NCBI GenBank assembly: GCA_036852015.1
Contig: JAANDG010000043.1
Location: 177,501-241,500, forward strand
Direction of reading: 5' to 3'
From: Pelodera strongyloides
Taxonomy: Eukaryota > Nematoda > Chromadorea > Rhabditida > Rhabditidae
DNA length: 64,000 nucleotides
Both the position numbers and the translations under genes were made by a program. How positions within the stretch are numbered: the stretch's first letter is position 1; every line of letters starts with the position of its first letter. Positions 1 through 12,160 of the stretch are shown here, piece after piece. Below the pieces are notes generated by a model. It worked only from the letters and a program-made list of their open reading frames with translations, had not been told where the DNA came from and did no database searches.

Positions 1-41
1 TTAAAAACCCATACAAATGTTCATCATACTAAAATTAGTAC

Positions 42-1099
42 TTAATGGAAAGTGATATTAATCAAACACACATTCTCGTTCGTGGTTGGCTCATCGTCCT
101 TTTCCAGAAAACGAACAACAGCTTCGTAATTCCTCTGTAAAATATCTTCCTTAGTAAAATTGCATGAGAAAGATATTTTATTCCGATGCATGTTCGGACT
201 TCCATGAAAAACACCTTCAAGCTTACTCGTCAAGCGCGAAAACAAGTCGTTCAGTTGTGTGAAATTGCTTAATATTATGTAAATTTATCAACAACACGCC
301 TAATATATCTACATCCCAACATCATTCATCTTGTTCTTCTTATTATTTATGGCAGCTGTGCATTGCGCATATACATTCGTTTCCATGAATATAATCACAG
401 AAACCTCACAAACAGAATGTAGCCATTATGCACACTTTCCGAAAGGCAAGGCTCTTACTGAATTGATAAAGCAAAACTGACTTGGTCAATATGATCGGGA
501 TCCTCCAAAATAAACAGGTCCTGATATGGAATACATCCCGCCTTTTTGATGAACACCTCCATATCCGTGTAATTTTTCAGTTCCGGAATCTTGAACATGG
601 GTGTCTTCAGCATGCTTTCATTTGGCTTTGCCACACCTAAATTTTCCCACACATTGTATTAATGGAAAAAAATACGATCGTGTAACTATAAACAAGGAAC
701 ATCTGTCAACTTCATGTGCCCAATAAACATGTGCTCCCAGAAAACTTCGGTACGAACTAAAACTAACCATTCACTTTGCCGCCGTTTTTCACATTGGAAG
801 GACAAATCGAATGTAGTACAGGCTTCCATGGGTCAACCTTGGTTGAATAACTTCTTCCAATAAGATATGTGGCAGGAAGTGCTCCATCTCGTAAGTAGCT
901 GAAGAACTGATTGGCTTGAAGGTGGAAGATGGGTCCAGGGACCACAAATGCTCGATATTTAACGTCTTCTTGAGTTCTTGTCAACTTGGGAACTTTATCG
1001 TTGGATGATGATTCTGATGAAAATAATGCGTTGATTCCCAGATTCGCATCAAGTGGTCTTCTGAATGAAGCTGTTGAGAAATCATCACTGCCGACCATC
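42..1099 (-). CDS. Unrecognised protein, three in-phase exons, C-terminal end of gene
   Basis: Three minus-strand exons join in phase: 768-1099, 459-636 and 42-267, ending at the TAA at 42-44. Acceptors are TTTTGCAG, AATTTAG and ATATTAAG; donors are GTTAGT and GTAAGA. The 5'-most exon opens with one base and then ATG immediately after its acceptor. That fits a trans-spliced start at 1098 and a protein of about 245 residues, although an upstream coding exon cannot be excluded. The product is soluble-looking, Ser/Asn-rich near the N-terminus, with several N-x-S/T sites and a C-terminus ending in LINITFH. I see no signal peptide, membrane segment or family motif and assign no function. Intact phase across two introns is the main reason to call it real. 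Confidence 0.6.
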
Positions 1100-4000
1100 C
1101 TGCAAAATTTTCCAACGTAGAATGCATGGAAACAGTTGTGGACGAACCTTCAGAAAACAAGTACTCTTAACATACAATACAAGTGTTCCATTGTTTCGTC
1201 GTGAATATCATGCATGGTTTATAGGCGTTACACAAGGGTATGTTCTGGTTAGCAAATGGGGGCATCCCTTACATATGGCACATTGGTAATGTTGACAACA
1301 AATTGTACTTCCATAAAATGTAAAATATTATTTCTGAACACTTACTTCTTCTTCGTTGAATATAGAAAATAATCCGAAAAAAAAGCAAAGAAAGATATTT
1401 TTTAATCCGCTGAGGATAAAAGCTAGTTTGACCGCATGGAGCGATTACTTGAACATCCGTTATCGTTCGGAATCGCCTATAGGAAATGGGGAGAAAAAAA
1501 ACCCCAGTTTAACTTGTGACCTCAAACTGCATGTACGTTTTTTTCATGTGTTACGTTTTTGTATCTTCAAAATAATACGCAATACGAAAAATTAAGATAT
1601 TTTGTGGAAAATCGGCTTTCGTTTGTTTTGTTCCCAAGAAAGCACTTTTTTTAGCATTGTATCCGTCATCAAACTCCCTTACTACCTGCAGAATACATAA
1701 TCTTATAGTTAGATCCAAGATTAAATTTCGCAATCTCACTAATCCGCAGACAAAAAAATAGGTTCTTTTATGCAAGTCGCAAATCGATAAAAAGATTAAA
1801 AATGTTGGTACAAAGTATTTTTACGTATGTAAAATCGCATGTTTTTATTCCAATACGCAAACAAGAGAACAGCTCGCAGCTAGTTTCACACAAGTTACGC
1901 GTTCCAGAAATTACCATTTTACTAGAATTTGTCTTGCGAATATTTACATGAATGTATTAGTAGTCAACGAAGTACCGTTCAAGAGAAAGGCGCCCCGTTG
2001 CTCACATAAAATTACCGTATGTAAAAAAACCAGCATGAATAATTGACACACAAGTTACGCATTCCAGAATATCCTCGCACGTGGTATTCAAAGTCACTTT
2101 TTATAACTGATAAGGCTATGCAAGGAAGGATTTGTTGTTAGTGTCATTTCGCTATTTGCATTTCCTTTGCAAGTGTCTTAGACAATTAACAGCTGATTAC
2201 ACAGTGTTTTGGCTAGGCCGAGGTGGGTGTACTACCTTATTTAGGATCACAACAATTAGGGGCCATATTCATGGCCATGAATTGGTTAAAGCAAGCAGTG
2301 CGCGGGCGTAATAATGGAAGAATTGAATGGACAATACCCTTTTTTCTTTTTCAAATATCGCCTAAAAGAAAGTGCAAACTGCATAGATAGTTATCTGATT
2401 TAATGTTGTGATTACAGCTCAGGTATACAGTAGAAACAATTTACCTATCAAATTCGATCCCTTGATTGTGTTGCAGTGTAGAAGAATACATCCTTTCTCT
2501 GTTACTTATTTCATCCAGACGTTTCGAGGTCCTAAAATGTCCAGATATTCCACCGTCTAGATTCTTAATCCTTTTTCAAAAGTGTCATCAAAGCTTTGCA
2601 CAGTCACGCGCACTTTTATGTGAACAACAAGAAGCAACTAAATAACGGTTCTCTGCCACCAAATACATAGAACAATTTAATTTAGAAACACAATTACAGA
2701 GATTTTCGGCGGAAGACGATGTGGTTAAGACCAGTAAACAGTAAAACTTAAACAACTGGTGGATATAAAATGAGCAGACTATTCACTGATGGACATTCGT
2801 AGCAGCTCACTTTTCGTCTATAGACAACTATATTATAGAAATGTGAATTAAGTAAACAGTTCACAATTAATATAGATTAAAAATCGGGTTACTGTATATG
2901 AGATGCCTTTTCAAGCAACAAGGATAGCGGGCGCCCAGATTGAATACCAAATAAAAGAGGGGCGGGGATTATTAGAGAGGACAAATGCGGGCCCTCCTAC
3001 TAGCTATTACAATCTTATTAGCGAATTAGATGTGTCAAATTGAATAATATATCCAATTTTTTTCTTACCTGCGGTCTTTATTCTATAAATTGGGATTTTA
3101 TTATGAACGTATATAAAACTGCGATGGAAAAAGATCACAAAATTAGTTGAAAGGAGTGAGGACAGAATAGATTCCCATATAGAACAGAAGAATACTTGTT
3201 TATTGTTTGACGGACTAGCTTTTGAAAGAAACTATAAGTTGCAAAATGAAAACAATTGTCGCGAGCGTTTAATGTTCCAAATATTGATTGAGAAAAACAG
3301 TTACAAGAAAGAAAACTTTTTAGTTTAACCTGGAAACACAAGTTTATATTATGATCTCAGCAATTTTACACCAAGATTTTAAACTCGATCCTAACGAAGT
3401 TTGTCGGGAAAGAGTTCTACTTCATTACATTAATTGTCTGCATTCAAATTGATGAAAAGGAACTAGTAATTCAAGAAAAAAGTGTAATCTCATTAATTTC
3501 ATTAAAAAAGGAGCAATCGAAGTTTTTCTATGGTTCATAGACAAATGCGGAACCGTGGAAAATTTATTTATTTTTGTTTTCGCTTACTGAAGAATAAGAC
3601 ATTCAATGAGATAATGTACTTAGAACACAATAAAGAATTCAATGCAATCCATTTTACAGCACACATATATTTCAGCTGACTGATTTTTCACATAACTGCT
3701 TGTTGGCTGCTCAGTTTATAATTCAAGTACATAAGTTGTTACTGGCGATTGCAACGCTGTGTGGGTAGTATGTGGGTAGACAGATTTATAGGCCAAAATA
3801 CAAAATTTTTATCCAAAATCCAATGAAGTTCCCGGAAAGGCTCACATTTGACAAAATCGTTTTTTTTTTCTTGGTAAAATTGAATAATAGTACCCCTTGC
3901 ATGTTTGGGGTATTTTGCAGGAAAAATATTAACTGAAGGTTGATTTTACCCATTTGTAAAAATACGCATCAAAGGGTAAGGGTAGTACACTTTCATTAAC

Positions 4001-4250
4001 TGTTATAGCTTTTCAACGTCATTTATGGAAAAAAAATAGAAAACTGAATAGAAAACCCAGAACTCTCCCTATTCCCCTATCAAAACCATTAATCCAGCGG
4101 TTGCGTGAACACATGTTCAAATAAAATATGTTAAATTTATACTCGCTTAGGTATTATGCATCTGCGGATTCGTGATGGGAACGTTCATATTCAAAATGAC
4201 CTACTAACTATAAGCTAAAAAAATCTTGGTTCTCCAGCGCGCGGTGAGGT
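1100..4250. other. Gene-poor AT-rich stretch
   Basis: No open frame here is long enough, or flanked by convincing splice signals, to call. The DNA is AT-rich with scattered homopolymer runs. Nothing recognised. Confidence 0.5.
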
Positions 4251-4261
4251 TACGGCTAGAC

Positions 4262-4480
4262 CCCTAAAAGTGGAAGCATGCGCGGCTACCGGCTTATTAT
4301 TCGCTACCCACGCTGCGTGCTTACGCATTATGTGCTACCCGCGCTACGCGGCAACGCGTTATGTGCCACCCGCACGATACGGTTACGCATTGTTTCCTGT
4401 TTCGCATACGCTATCCGCACTGCGCTGTTACGGCTACCCGCGCGATGCCTATCCGCGAAAGTATATGCGTGCTCGTGGAT
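4262..4480. repeat. Degenerate GC-rich minisatellite
   Basis: About four imperfect units of roughly 30-50 bp recur here, each built around GCTACCCGCGCTRCG followed by TTACGCATTATGTG-like sequence. The tract is much richer in GC and CpG than its surroundings. It opens several frames at once, which is a composition effect and not evidence of coding. Confidence 0.55.
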
Positions 4481-6090
4481 CTGAGTAACTGACAAATTAG
4501 GACCGCAATCGCCGCCTCTTACTTATCACCATTCTCACTAAGCCTAAAACATTCCGTGGCGATCACGAGGTTCTGAAATAAAATCTGATACAAGTTGACG
4601 TTATGATCTCGATATCGTGATGTACATACATATATCCACGTTTTGATATGCAGTTTTGATATGCAAAAAACCGGAATCAAATTGTAGCACAAATCGGATG
4701 TGGCACGCAATGACTTGCGTCAGGAAGTTCGACTTTGTCTGGATTTCCGTAAAATCGTTTTTTTTTTTGAAGAGCATTTTTAACAACAAAAAAGAAATGT
4801 CATTTTGAAACATCATTCCAATCATTTTAGAGGCCGGTGTGATAAAAAAGCATCGAGCACACGAAATGTACTAATTAATTGATAAAAATAAACACGATTT
4901 GCGCAAATAATATAGTATTCGTCTACAAAATATACTATAGGGTTTGAGATCATATGTCTAGACTTCTTGGTCAGTCTTGACATCTGTCATATTGCTCCAA
5001 AATTAAAAAAGTAATCCGCATAAAAAATAAAAAGATGAGCGCCACTAACGAAGTCCTTCAATCCAGCTGTTAGAGGATTATGTGCAAAAAAAACTATAAT
5101 ACGGCAATATACCTAGAAAGATCTTATACAGCCTTTGTCCAAAGTGCACATTGGTGGATTTACAACGAACGAATAACAGCAACAATTACATAAAGAATGT
5201 TGAATTAAATTTATTGCAGGCAACGTTTGTCAGTACTGACCAGGCCCGAGACAAGGGGACTTCTTTTCCTGGAGTTGCGTTGCTCCTTTGGATACACTAA
5301 AAGATTTGTTTATTATTTGCGGTGATAAGCAATTGGTGGTTTCGACACGAGTGAGATGCGTTCCCAACAATAAATACGTAAGAATTCAGTTGACCACGAT
5401 GCGTTTCAAAAGCCGGCCGGTACTTCGCTTTAAGTGACAAACAATTTGGTACTGAAAACAAGTGAGAACAATAAAGCTTTTAAATACCAGTACCAAATGT
5501 CCATCATGTTTTGCATAACTAACACTAATAAAATCGTAAACCATAAATAATTTATCCCACAAGAAAGGTTTTCATTTTGGAAGACAAATGGCTTCCATAC
5601 AAAGACTGGCTGGGTGCGCCACTTTCTTGGGTGGAATGTGGAATATTCTAAGCAAGTCGACCTAAAACCGATAAAAACAACGATCAACAAAGCAAAGAGC
5701 AAATGAAAGTAATGATAAAATGAAGCGGCCAACTTGAAGAAGGGATAAAACCAAAACATGAAAAAAAACGGAATATACCAGTGGTGGAGGACAGGCCAAG
5801 TATCAAGCAGAGAAGCCGGTAAGGAGACATACAACATACTAACTCAGAGAAACCCTACCAAAAACCTCAACGGTATGCAAAAGGCTACGAACGGGGCTAA
5901 GAATCAGCAGCTCGACGATGATCCAACAACGGTCGCTGGTACATCTAAAACAAAAATAGCCAGCATCCGAGGCACAAGTCGTGCGTACGTAAGCTGAAGA
6001 AGTTCTGCACACGCAAATTTGACCCGATTTCCTGAGTATTATGAAACATGTTATTGACACACCTCACATGCAAATGCAAGGGTTACCGCC
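4481..6090. other. No gene recognised
   Basis: AT-rich intergenic DNA. A hydrophobic 135-codon minus-strand frame (5430-5837) lacks splice or homology support; its Phe/Leu content mirrors poly-A and Lys-like sequence on the other strand. Confidence 0.4.
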
Positions 6091-6093
6091 AAG

Positions 6094-6740
6094 TCTCTAA
6101 GCTACCGTTGGCAACAGCACGCTCGAAAAGGTCAGGAAGTATGTCTACCTTGGACGCGAGGTTAACCCCAGCAACAGCCTCACCGCCGAACTCTCTCGGC
6201 GTAAACAGTCTGGGTGGAAGGCTTTCTGGAAGCTACGAAATGTACTCACCAATGTGAAGCTGTCAAAACAAGTGAAAGCCAAGGTGTTTAACACGCATTC
6301 GCTGCCAGCAATGACCTATGCTTCCGATACTTGTTGCACGACAAAGAAAGACGAAGAATCCTTACTTGTCACCCAGAGAGCCATGGAGCGTAAGATGGTA
6401 GGCACGCGCCTCCGGGATCGTATGTCAAACGTCACACTTCGAGAAAAGTCCGGCGTAGATGATATAATTGATAGGATATACAGCTCGAAACATCGATGGG
6501 CTGGTCATGTCATTCGTAGAGATGACAGTCGATGGACCACTCGGGTCACAGAATGGCGTCCCCGCGATTACAGCGTCATCAAGGGCGACCGCCAACGAGA
6601 TGGGCAGACCCGATGGCTAAATCATTTGGACGTGCATGGAATCGCATCGCAAGATGCAGGTCTTCATGGCGTAGTTGCGACCTGCGCTGTTGGCGAGCCA
6701 ACAGCTGATATAACGGTCTTCAAGGTATTCAAGGCAGGTA
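6094..6740 (+). mobile_element. RTE-like non-LTR retrotransposon, 5'-truncated reverse-transcriptase C-terminus
   Basis: One open frame encodes the region after the polymerase core of an RTE/BovB-type LINE. Recognisable pieces in order are KYVYLGREV (the thumb-start motif), a block beginning RRKQSGWKAF, KAKVFNTHSLPAMTYASDTC, then SSKHRWAGHVIRRDDSRWT and a C-terminal basic stretch. The endonuclease, palm and YxDD motifs are missing, so this is a 5'-truncated, non-autonomous copy. It runs directly into the (TA)n tract at 6739-6845. RTE elements usually end in short simple repeats, so that tract may be the element's tail. The clade assignment rests on motif resemblance and was not computed. Confidence 0.8.
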
Positions 6741-6758
6741 TATATATATATATATATA

Positions 6759-6845
<87 letters not shown>
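6739..6845. repeat. (TA)n microsatellite
   Basis: Nearly pure TA dinucleotide of just over 100 bp, broken once by a C near 6760. It abuts the 3' end of the RTE fragment. Open frames of alternating Ile/Tyr across it are artefacts. Confidence 0.95.
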
Positions 6846-6846
<1 letters not shown>

Positions 6847-7930
6847 GTGAAGCACTAAACAAAATCATATTTTAAGCTGTTACGCAACGGAGATAAGGTT
6901 TAATTCGATTTATTTCGGCTAATGAACGGATATATCCGGTGCTATGTAAGATGTGGGTGGGGCCTCTCTTTAGTTCCTTTCTTTAGTAGCAGAGTTTTTT
7001 GCAGACATCTTGTCGAAGTTGCATTTATGCGCCACGAGTGGACGATAATAATATATTTTTGTGCCAGGTTTGTAACTGAGTGAACTGGAACCGTGTCAAG
7101 CAACCATAGAAATTCAATTACATAAGATGCCCTCTTTCGTAACTACCTGTTGTCCGTCACTTCATAGTGATGTGCATCTTAGATACATACGTTAGAATAA
7201 GCAGGCGACGATCTGGCACACCTCTTACATTCTCGTAATAGCCACGCTTTAATGTACTGAACGCGCAGTAAACATCGTGTGCGAACGCAGTAATTGGTGT
7301 TGATTGAAAGTTTCTGGGCATTTCTATGTTTAAAGCTGTATTATTCCTAGTTTAAAAGTAAACTGTGACATCACTTTACAAATGCTGGAGCTTCCTCAAA
7401 TTACTAGGCGCAATATCAGCATGGGGATCAGATTCACTTTCCGCCTACATCTTGCTCGGAATTTGACGCAACCCACCATTCTTTCAAGTTTTCATTGTAT
7501 ACGTTGTCATGAATAGGCGGTAAGGCTACACAATTGATTATTGCCCCCATTTTTTCGAAAAAATAATATTTATTTTCGGCATGCGTCCAATATACAGAAA
7601 GCAGAAGTAAGAAACTTGGTTTTACAAAATATATCTTAAATTATCCATTTCTTTATGTTTTAAACTGAAATAACATGAACATTTCGTATTGCATACTACG
7701 CTTCTTGATAGCCGTTAGCTTGTTATTTAACGACTAGTTCGTCGTTATTTCAGTCTGTTTGGAACATTTTGTCCACAACATGGAGGTAAACATCTTTTTA
7801 TAGAATTTACATTCACACTGTACATTATTTGGTGGTACGAGTATATCACATAAAAAGTACAAATTATTTTCTTACTCTACTTATAATTTTCTTTTGGCAT
7901 AGTTTTGCATAATACCTTGTCTCTTTCCGA
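6846..7930. other. No gene recognised
   Basis: Intergenic DNA with no supported exon or repeat boundary. Confidence 0.4.
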
Positions 7931-7933
7931 AGC

Positions 7934-8103
7934 GCACAGTCGTCTGTCCGCACGCATCGCGCTGGACCACCTTGGACCACACGCGGCGCGCTCTTTCCCG
8001 CCCCCTTTCCCCCTTCCGGCGGTGTCTAGACAGAGGAGGGGGCATCCCCGCAGCGGACGGTTGTCTGCTTGTTAGAGCAGGTGTATTGCGTCATAATTCG
8101 TCA
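7934..8103. repeat. GC-rich dispersed repeat, copy 1
   Basis: About 170 bp closely matching 11545-11720 in the same orientation. Shared landmarks include GGACCACCTTGGACCACAC, TCTAGACAGA, a CCCCGCAGCGGAC segment and a common end at ATTGCGTCATAATTCGTCAT. The flanks do not match, so this is a dispersed element and not a segmental duplication. Short internal inverted pairs such as GCGGAC/GTCCGC suggest a foldable MITE-like element, but no clear terminal repeats were identified. Confidence 0.75.
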
Positions 8104-8650
8104 TTCATTTTTCAATGGTTTCTTACTTGTTTTTTTTACGGTTGTTTATTCTTTTGCGTAACTAGCTAATTTTCTAATTTTCACATTCTCATTCTTTATT
8201 CTGGTAAGTTTCTTCATGTGAATGTTGTATAATTTTTCATTATTTTTTCCTCACTTTCGCGTTGTTTAAACTTTTTACATTTATTTTGATTCTCATATGT
8301 TTGTAATGTATACATAACAAAAGTTACAATCAATTCGCTATTGTCCCCTCAAATAAGCAAATCGCGTTTTGTTTTTGCTCGAGGGTCAAGAGGCCTTTTC
8401 CACTGAAGTTAAGCCTCGATGTTTTTACTCAAATTGTGATTAGCTTTTTTTTAAACCAAGTAAATTTAACCCATCTATCTTACCTCTCTGCTTGGATCTC
8501 AGCTCAGTGCCTATTTATGTGTTTTTAGAATTACTATTTCTAGAACTCTGTATTTCGCTCGCTTTTTGTAATGCTTTATGTTTAAATATACTACGTGCGA
8601 TAGATTTTCTTCCCAATATTATGGGCAAATATAGCACGATGTATTAATGC
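8104..8650. other. T-rich spacer
   Basis: Pyrimidine-rich on the plus strand; no exon or element recognised. Confidence 0.4.
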
Positions 8651-8655
8651 TGCAT

Positions 8656-8716
8656 CCATTAATGGGGACTCGATGTATGGCAAAAACAGCGCATTTTGCT
8701 TCCAAGTATCAAATGT
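8656..8716 (-). repeat. Inverted repeat arm flanking the 5S-LINE unit (left)
   Basis: Read on the minus strand this matches 10101-10156 on the plus strand. Shared blocks are ATACTTGGAAGCAAAA, then TTTTGCCATACATCGAG and CCCCATTA. The pair brackets the LINE and 5S sequences. It could be the ends of one DNA element or two independent copies of a dispersed repeat. Confidence 0.55.
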
Positions 8717-8867
8717 GCATATCGTGCACGATTTTGCATAATATAATATTATAATAATATTTATTACGCACACAAAAATGTACACGCACAGTTTGTCGAT
8801 AAAATACACAAAGACATGAAAAGCAAACAAAAAAGAAATACAACAATATACAGGAGATCATAACTGA

Positions 8868-9806
8868 AGACTACAAATGGGAAAATATTGTCGGATTGCT
8901 CTCAATCATTAACGAGGTTCGATGTACGAATGAGTGTCTGCGTACCATTTTAATTACTCTGGAAATAATGACCTTTGATCTACCTCTACGTGTGATAGAA
9001 ACTCGAAACTTGTACATTGTTTGTAAGTGTATTCCACACTTACCGGCCAATATTTTCCGGAGCATTTTAGCATCAGCACTCTTTCTTCGATCTACTAGTG
9101 AATCCAAGTTTAAAGCAACATTTCTTTCATTACTAGAGGGAGTTTCGTTATACTTAAGCAAGTGAGATCTCATAAAAATACGCTTAGTAAACATATGCTG
9201 GACTCTTTCGAGAGCCAGCTTATCCTTTTTCTTATAAGGGTTGAAGACTACAGAACCAGATTCGAGAATTGAACGTACATACAAAGTGTAGGCAAGGACG
9301 AGAATTCTGGTTTTATGGGTTTTGAGAGTTCGAAATAGTGCAAACATTCTCTTCCTCGCCTGATTACAAACAAACGAAACATGCTTAGTAAAACTTAGAT
9401 TATCAGTTATAATGAAACCGAGATCTTTAATTTCAGTTACCTTCGATATTGTAGAACCATTGCAAATGTAATCCACCTTGGGATTACGTGTGCCTAAGTA
9501 CAATGATTGACACTTATGAGGGGCCAAAGGTAATTGAAATTTCTCAGACCATTCATAAACAACATTTATGGCACTTTGCAAATCTATTCTATCAGACGGC
9601 TTAGAAATTTCTCTATAGATTTTAATATCATCAGCATACATAACGAATTTAATACCCATATTTCTTAAACATGTAGCGAGATCTGCTGTAAAAAGGGTGA
9701 ACAGTATAGGGCCTAAAACTGAGCCTTGTGGCACACCACTTATACAGTCAACGACATTAGAAGTAGCGTTAACAACACGGACAATCATCTTACGATCTTC
9801 TAGCCA
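8868..9806 (-). mobile_element. CR1/T1-like LINE, 5'-truncated reverse transcriptase
   Basis: A roughly 310-codon minus-strand frame carries the fingers/palm region of a non-LTR reverse transcriptase: GVPQGSVLGPILF, then the catalytic YADDIKIY block, the LPLAPHKCQSLYLG motif, a KDLGFIITDNLSFTKHV thumb-start segment and an Arg/Lys-rich C-terminus. The endonuclease domain and the N-terminal part of the polymerase are absent. The first LINE residues (WLEDRK) follow directly on the 3' end of a 5S rRNA sequence; the computed frame even begins inside the 5S. The motifs suit the CR1/T1/Jockey group better than RTE. It is an incomplete copy and cannot move by itself. Confidence 0.85.
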
Positions 9807-9926
9807 AAGCTTACAGCACCTGGGATTCCCAAGCCGTCTCCGATCCAAGTACTAACCAGGCCCGACGTTGCTTAACTTGGCAGATCGGACGGGATGCCGT
9901 GCTTTCAACGTGGTATGGCCGTAAGC
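9807..9926 (-). rRNA. 5S ribosomal RNA sequence (gene or retro-copied pseudogene)
   Basis: The minus strand gives a full-length 120-nt 5S rRNA. It starts GCTTACGGCCATACCACGTT, holds the conserved GTTAAGCAAC and TTAGTACTTGGATCGGAGAC segments (the internal control region used by TFIIIA and RNA polymerase III), and ends CTGTAAGCTT, complementary to its own 5' end. The sequence is very close to known nematode 5S. No T-run terminator follows; the next base belongs to a truncated LINE in the same orientation. This points to a chimeric retrocopy more than to an active array gene. No tandem 5S neighbours or SL1 RNA gene are present. Confidence 0.93.
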
Positions 9927-10100
9927 ATACACCTTAAAAAAAAAAAGTTAGAAAATGCACCATTGATAATACTAGAGGAGGCGAAAATGCACAGTTTATG
10001 CACGATCGAAAAAAATGGTCCTGTGGCTACCACCGCGGGACCATTTTTTGGCGGTCTGTAGATGTTCTCGTGTAGTGCCAATCTACGGTAATTAAAGCCA

Positions 10101-10156
10101 TACTTGGAAGCAAAAATCTGCAAATTTTGCCATACATCGAGACCCCATTAGGTTCG
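10101..10156 (+). repeat. Inverted repeat arm flanking the 5S-LINE unit (right)
   Basis: Partner of the arm at 8656-8716, roughly 80-85% alike by eye with small indels. Confidence 0.55.
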
Positions 10157-10159
10157 TTG

Positions 10160-11540
10160 TTTTGTTACATTAAATTTGCATATACTGTGTTTATGATTAT
10201 TCGGATGTTTAGGACCCTACAAGCGAAAGTTGGCATCGTGAACAACATTGATGGATATGGAGGCTGAGGGAATACTGTGGAAACAACGGGTTACCTCAAG
10301 GTTAGTTTTTTTCACATATATTATTTTAAGCTCCGTTTTTGTAACGAACAAATAATTCTGGAACATTGTTCTACTTCTTATGTTCACGTTTTCGCCAATG
10401 TTAGCGCTTGTATTCCATCTCTCCTACTCTTTCGTTCCATGTCTCGCTTTCATTCCAATGCCTCTATTATTATTCAATCATTTGTATTGTTTGCCCGTTT
10501 CCCCCAGTTCAAACTCCTTTTGGGGTCGACAAAGGTCGGGCCAAGGGATTGGTATTCTCATCCCTCCTCTATGAGTAGGAATAGTGAATGTGTCTGGTCG
10601 CCCAGTGCTGATTCCAGTGCGGCGACCAGTTTCTTCGGTCTCTTTGTATATTCTTCTAGAAGTATGCATGAGTATGCGGTAGAGAATAGGGCGGTCGGGC
10701 TCTAATTGTGTATTTGATAGGTCACTAGGTAGTCAGTGAACCCCTTTTTGTGAATAAGAGTGCTTCGCCCGCTCGATTGTACTAGCAATTCAAATATCGG
10801 TGGGTGCAGTATGAGAATCGAGCCGCAATTGAGGAGCAGAGTACAGTCCCTGCCGACTTTGCCCTTCAGCGCGTTACACCTACATCCCGCTCGTTCACTC
10901 TCTATCATCCGAGTTTGGTTGGTATGGGGCATGAAACTAATATCTATGCTTACTTAGTCGAGCCCTCGACGGTAACTTCCCGAATTCGAGCCTAACTCAC
11001 CTACACAAATTCACGCACCTGAGCCCGTTGCTCTCGTATACAGTTTGTAGAAAGTTATACCTTTGTTTTAAATTCTTTTCCCAATAAGTGTAAACGAAAA
11101 TTTGGTATTTTCTGTGCATACACGGTGTTTAGATGCCGCGTTGTACATTAATTTCGATACTGCACACAGGTATGTCCACACAATTGAGTAGGTAAAATAT
11201 ACATCAAATGGGGTCAAATGTTCATGATTCTTTCCAAATGACTTCGGCTTATATAAAGACTGCAATGCAGCCTTCGACCCGAAGTCCAGAATACATAGTT
11301 GCGATATTAAAAAATCTTATTAACTTTCATAGTTGTGATATTAAAAAATCGTTTTCCTTTTAGAGATAAAATGTGCACAATTTTTATCACAATAGAGCAT
11401 GGCATAAAAATACACAATTGCTTTTATAGTTTAAAATTGTGTTAGGTAATAGTACATTGTCCTACAGTAGTTAACTTTAGCATATGTACAGCCCTATATC
11501 TTGCATTGTTTGGCAATACTTCGCGTTAATAGTTTTCTCG
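10160..11540. other. No gene recognised
   Basis: Overlapping frames up to 142 codons occur between 10277 and 10995 in a locally GC-richer tract, on both strands. None has splice signals, phase partners or recognisable motifs. I see no gene here. Confidence 0.4.
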
Positions 11541-11544
11541 TCCC

Positions 11545-11720
11545 TAGCGGACGCTTTTCTGTCCGCAACGCATCGCGGTGGACCACCTTGGACCACACAC
11601 GGCGCGCTCTTTCCCGCCCCTTTCCCCCTTCCGGCGCTGTCTAGACAGAAGAGTGGGCAGCCCCGCAGCGGACTGTTGTCTGCCTGTTCGAGCAGGTGTA
11701 TTGCGTCATAATTCGTCATA
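11545..11720. repeat. GC-rich dispersed repeat, copy 2
   Basis: Second copy of the element at 7934-8103. The left end here contains GCGGACGCTTTTCTGTCCGC, a perfect 6-bp hairpin that is less complete in the other copy. Confidence 0.75.
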
Positions 11721-12160
11721 AGCGGCTTTCTTTCGTGTATTCTCGATAAACTTTCCGCATTTTTTCTTTCTCTCTTTATTATTTTACGTTGCCACTCCTC
11801 TGACCAAATATTAGTCTCCATTTTATGCCGAGGTGAATTTACATGTGTTGTGTTTTTCAGTAGTTTCCGCTCTCACGTGAAAAGAAATTGTTTTCTTTTC
11901 AGTTTTGTGGTTGTTTGCATTTTTTTAATATAGTTTGTATACATCCTCCACAATTCATACCTAATACACGTAGTAAATAGCGTAATATTGCAATATTTCA
12001 TCTTACTTTTTTGTATGAGGGCCGTGAAGCTATTGCAGAACTACCCGAAAACGCTGCTGCTCCAGCTGACGTATCATCAAAGAAACTGTATGCACACAAG
12101 CAGCTAACAATTTTGTAGTTTTAGACTGGTTTTAGACCAAAAACGGTTTCCGTTTGCAGG

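Noticed and set aside
5221..5260. Short similarity to 5S rRNA (AGTACTGACCAGGCCCGA)
   Set aside because: Only about 18 bases resemble 5S and the flanks do not; too short to call a pseudogene.
5430..5837. 135-codon hydrophobic minus-strand frame
   Set aside because: No family motif, splice partner or start context; its Phe/Leu/Tyr content reflects A-rich sequence on the other strand.
6617..6868. Ile/Tyr alternating open frames
   Set aside because: Translation of a (TA)n microsatellite.
10277..10995. Overlapping frames up to 142 codons on both strands
   Set aside because: Several frames are open at once in a GC-richer patch, with no splice continuity or recognisable domain.
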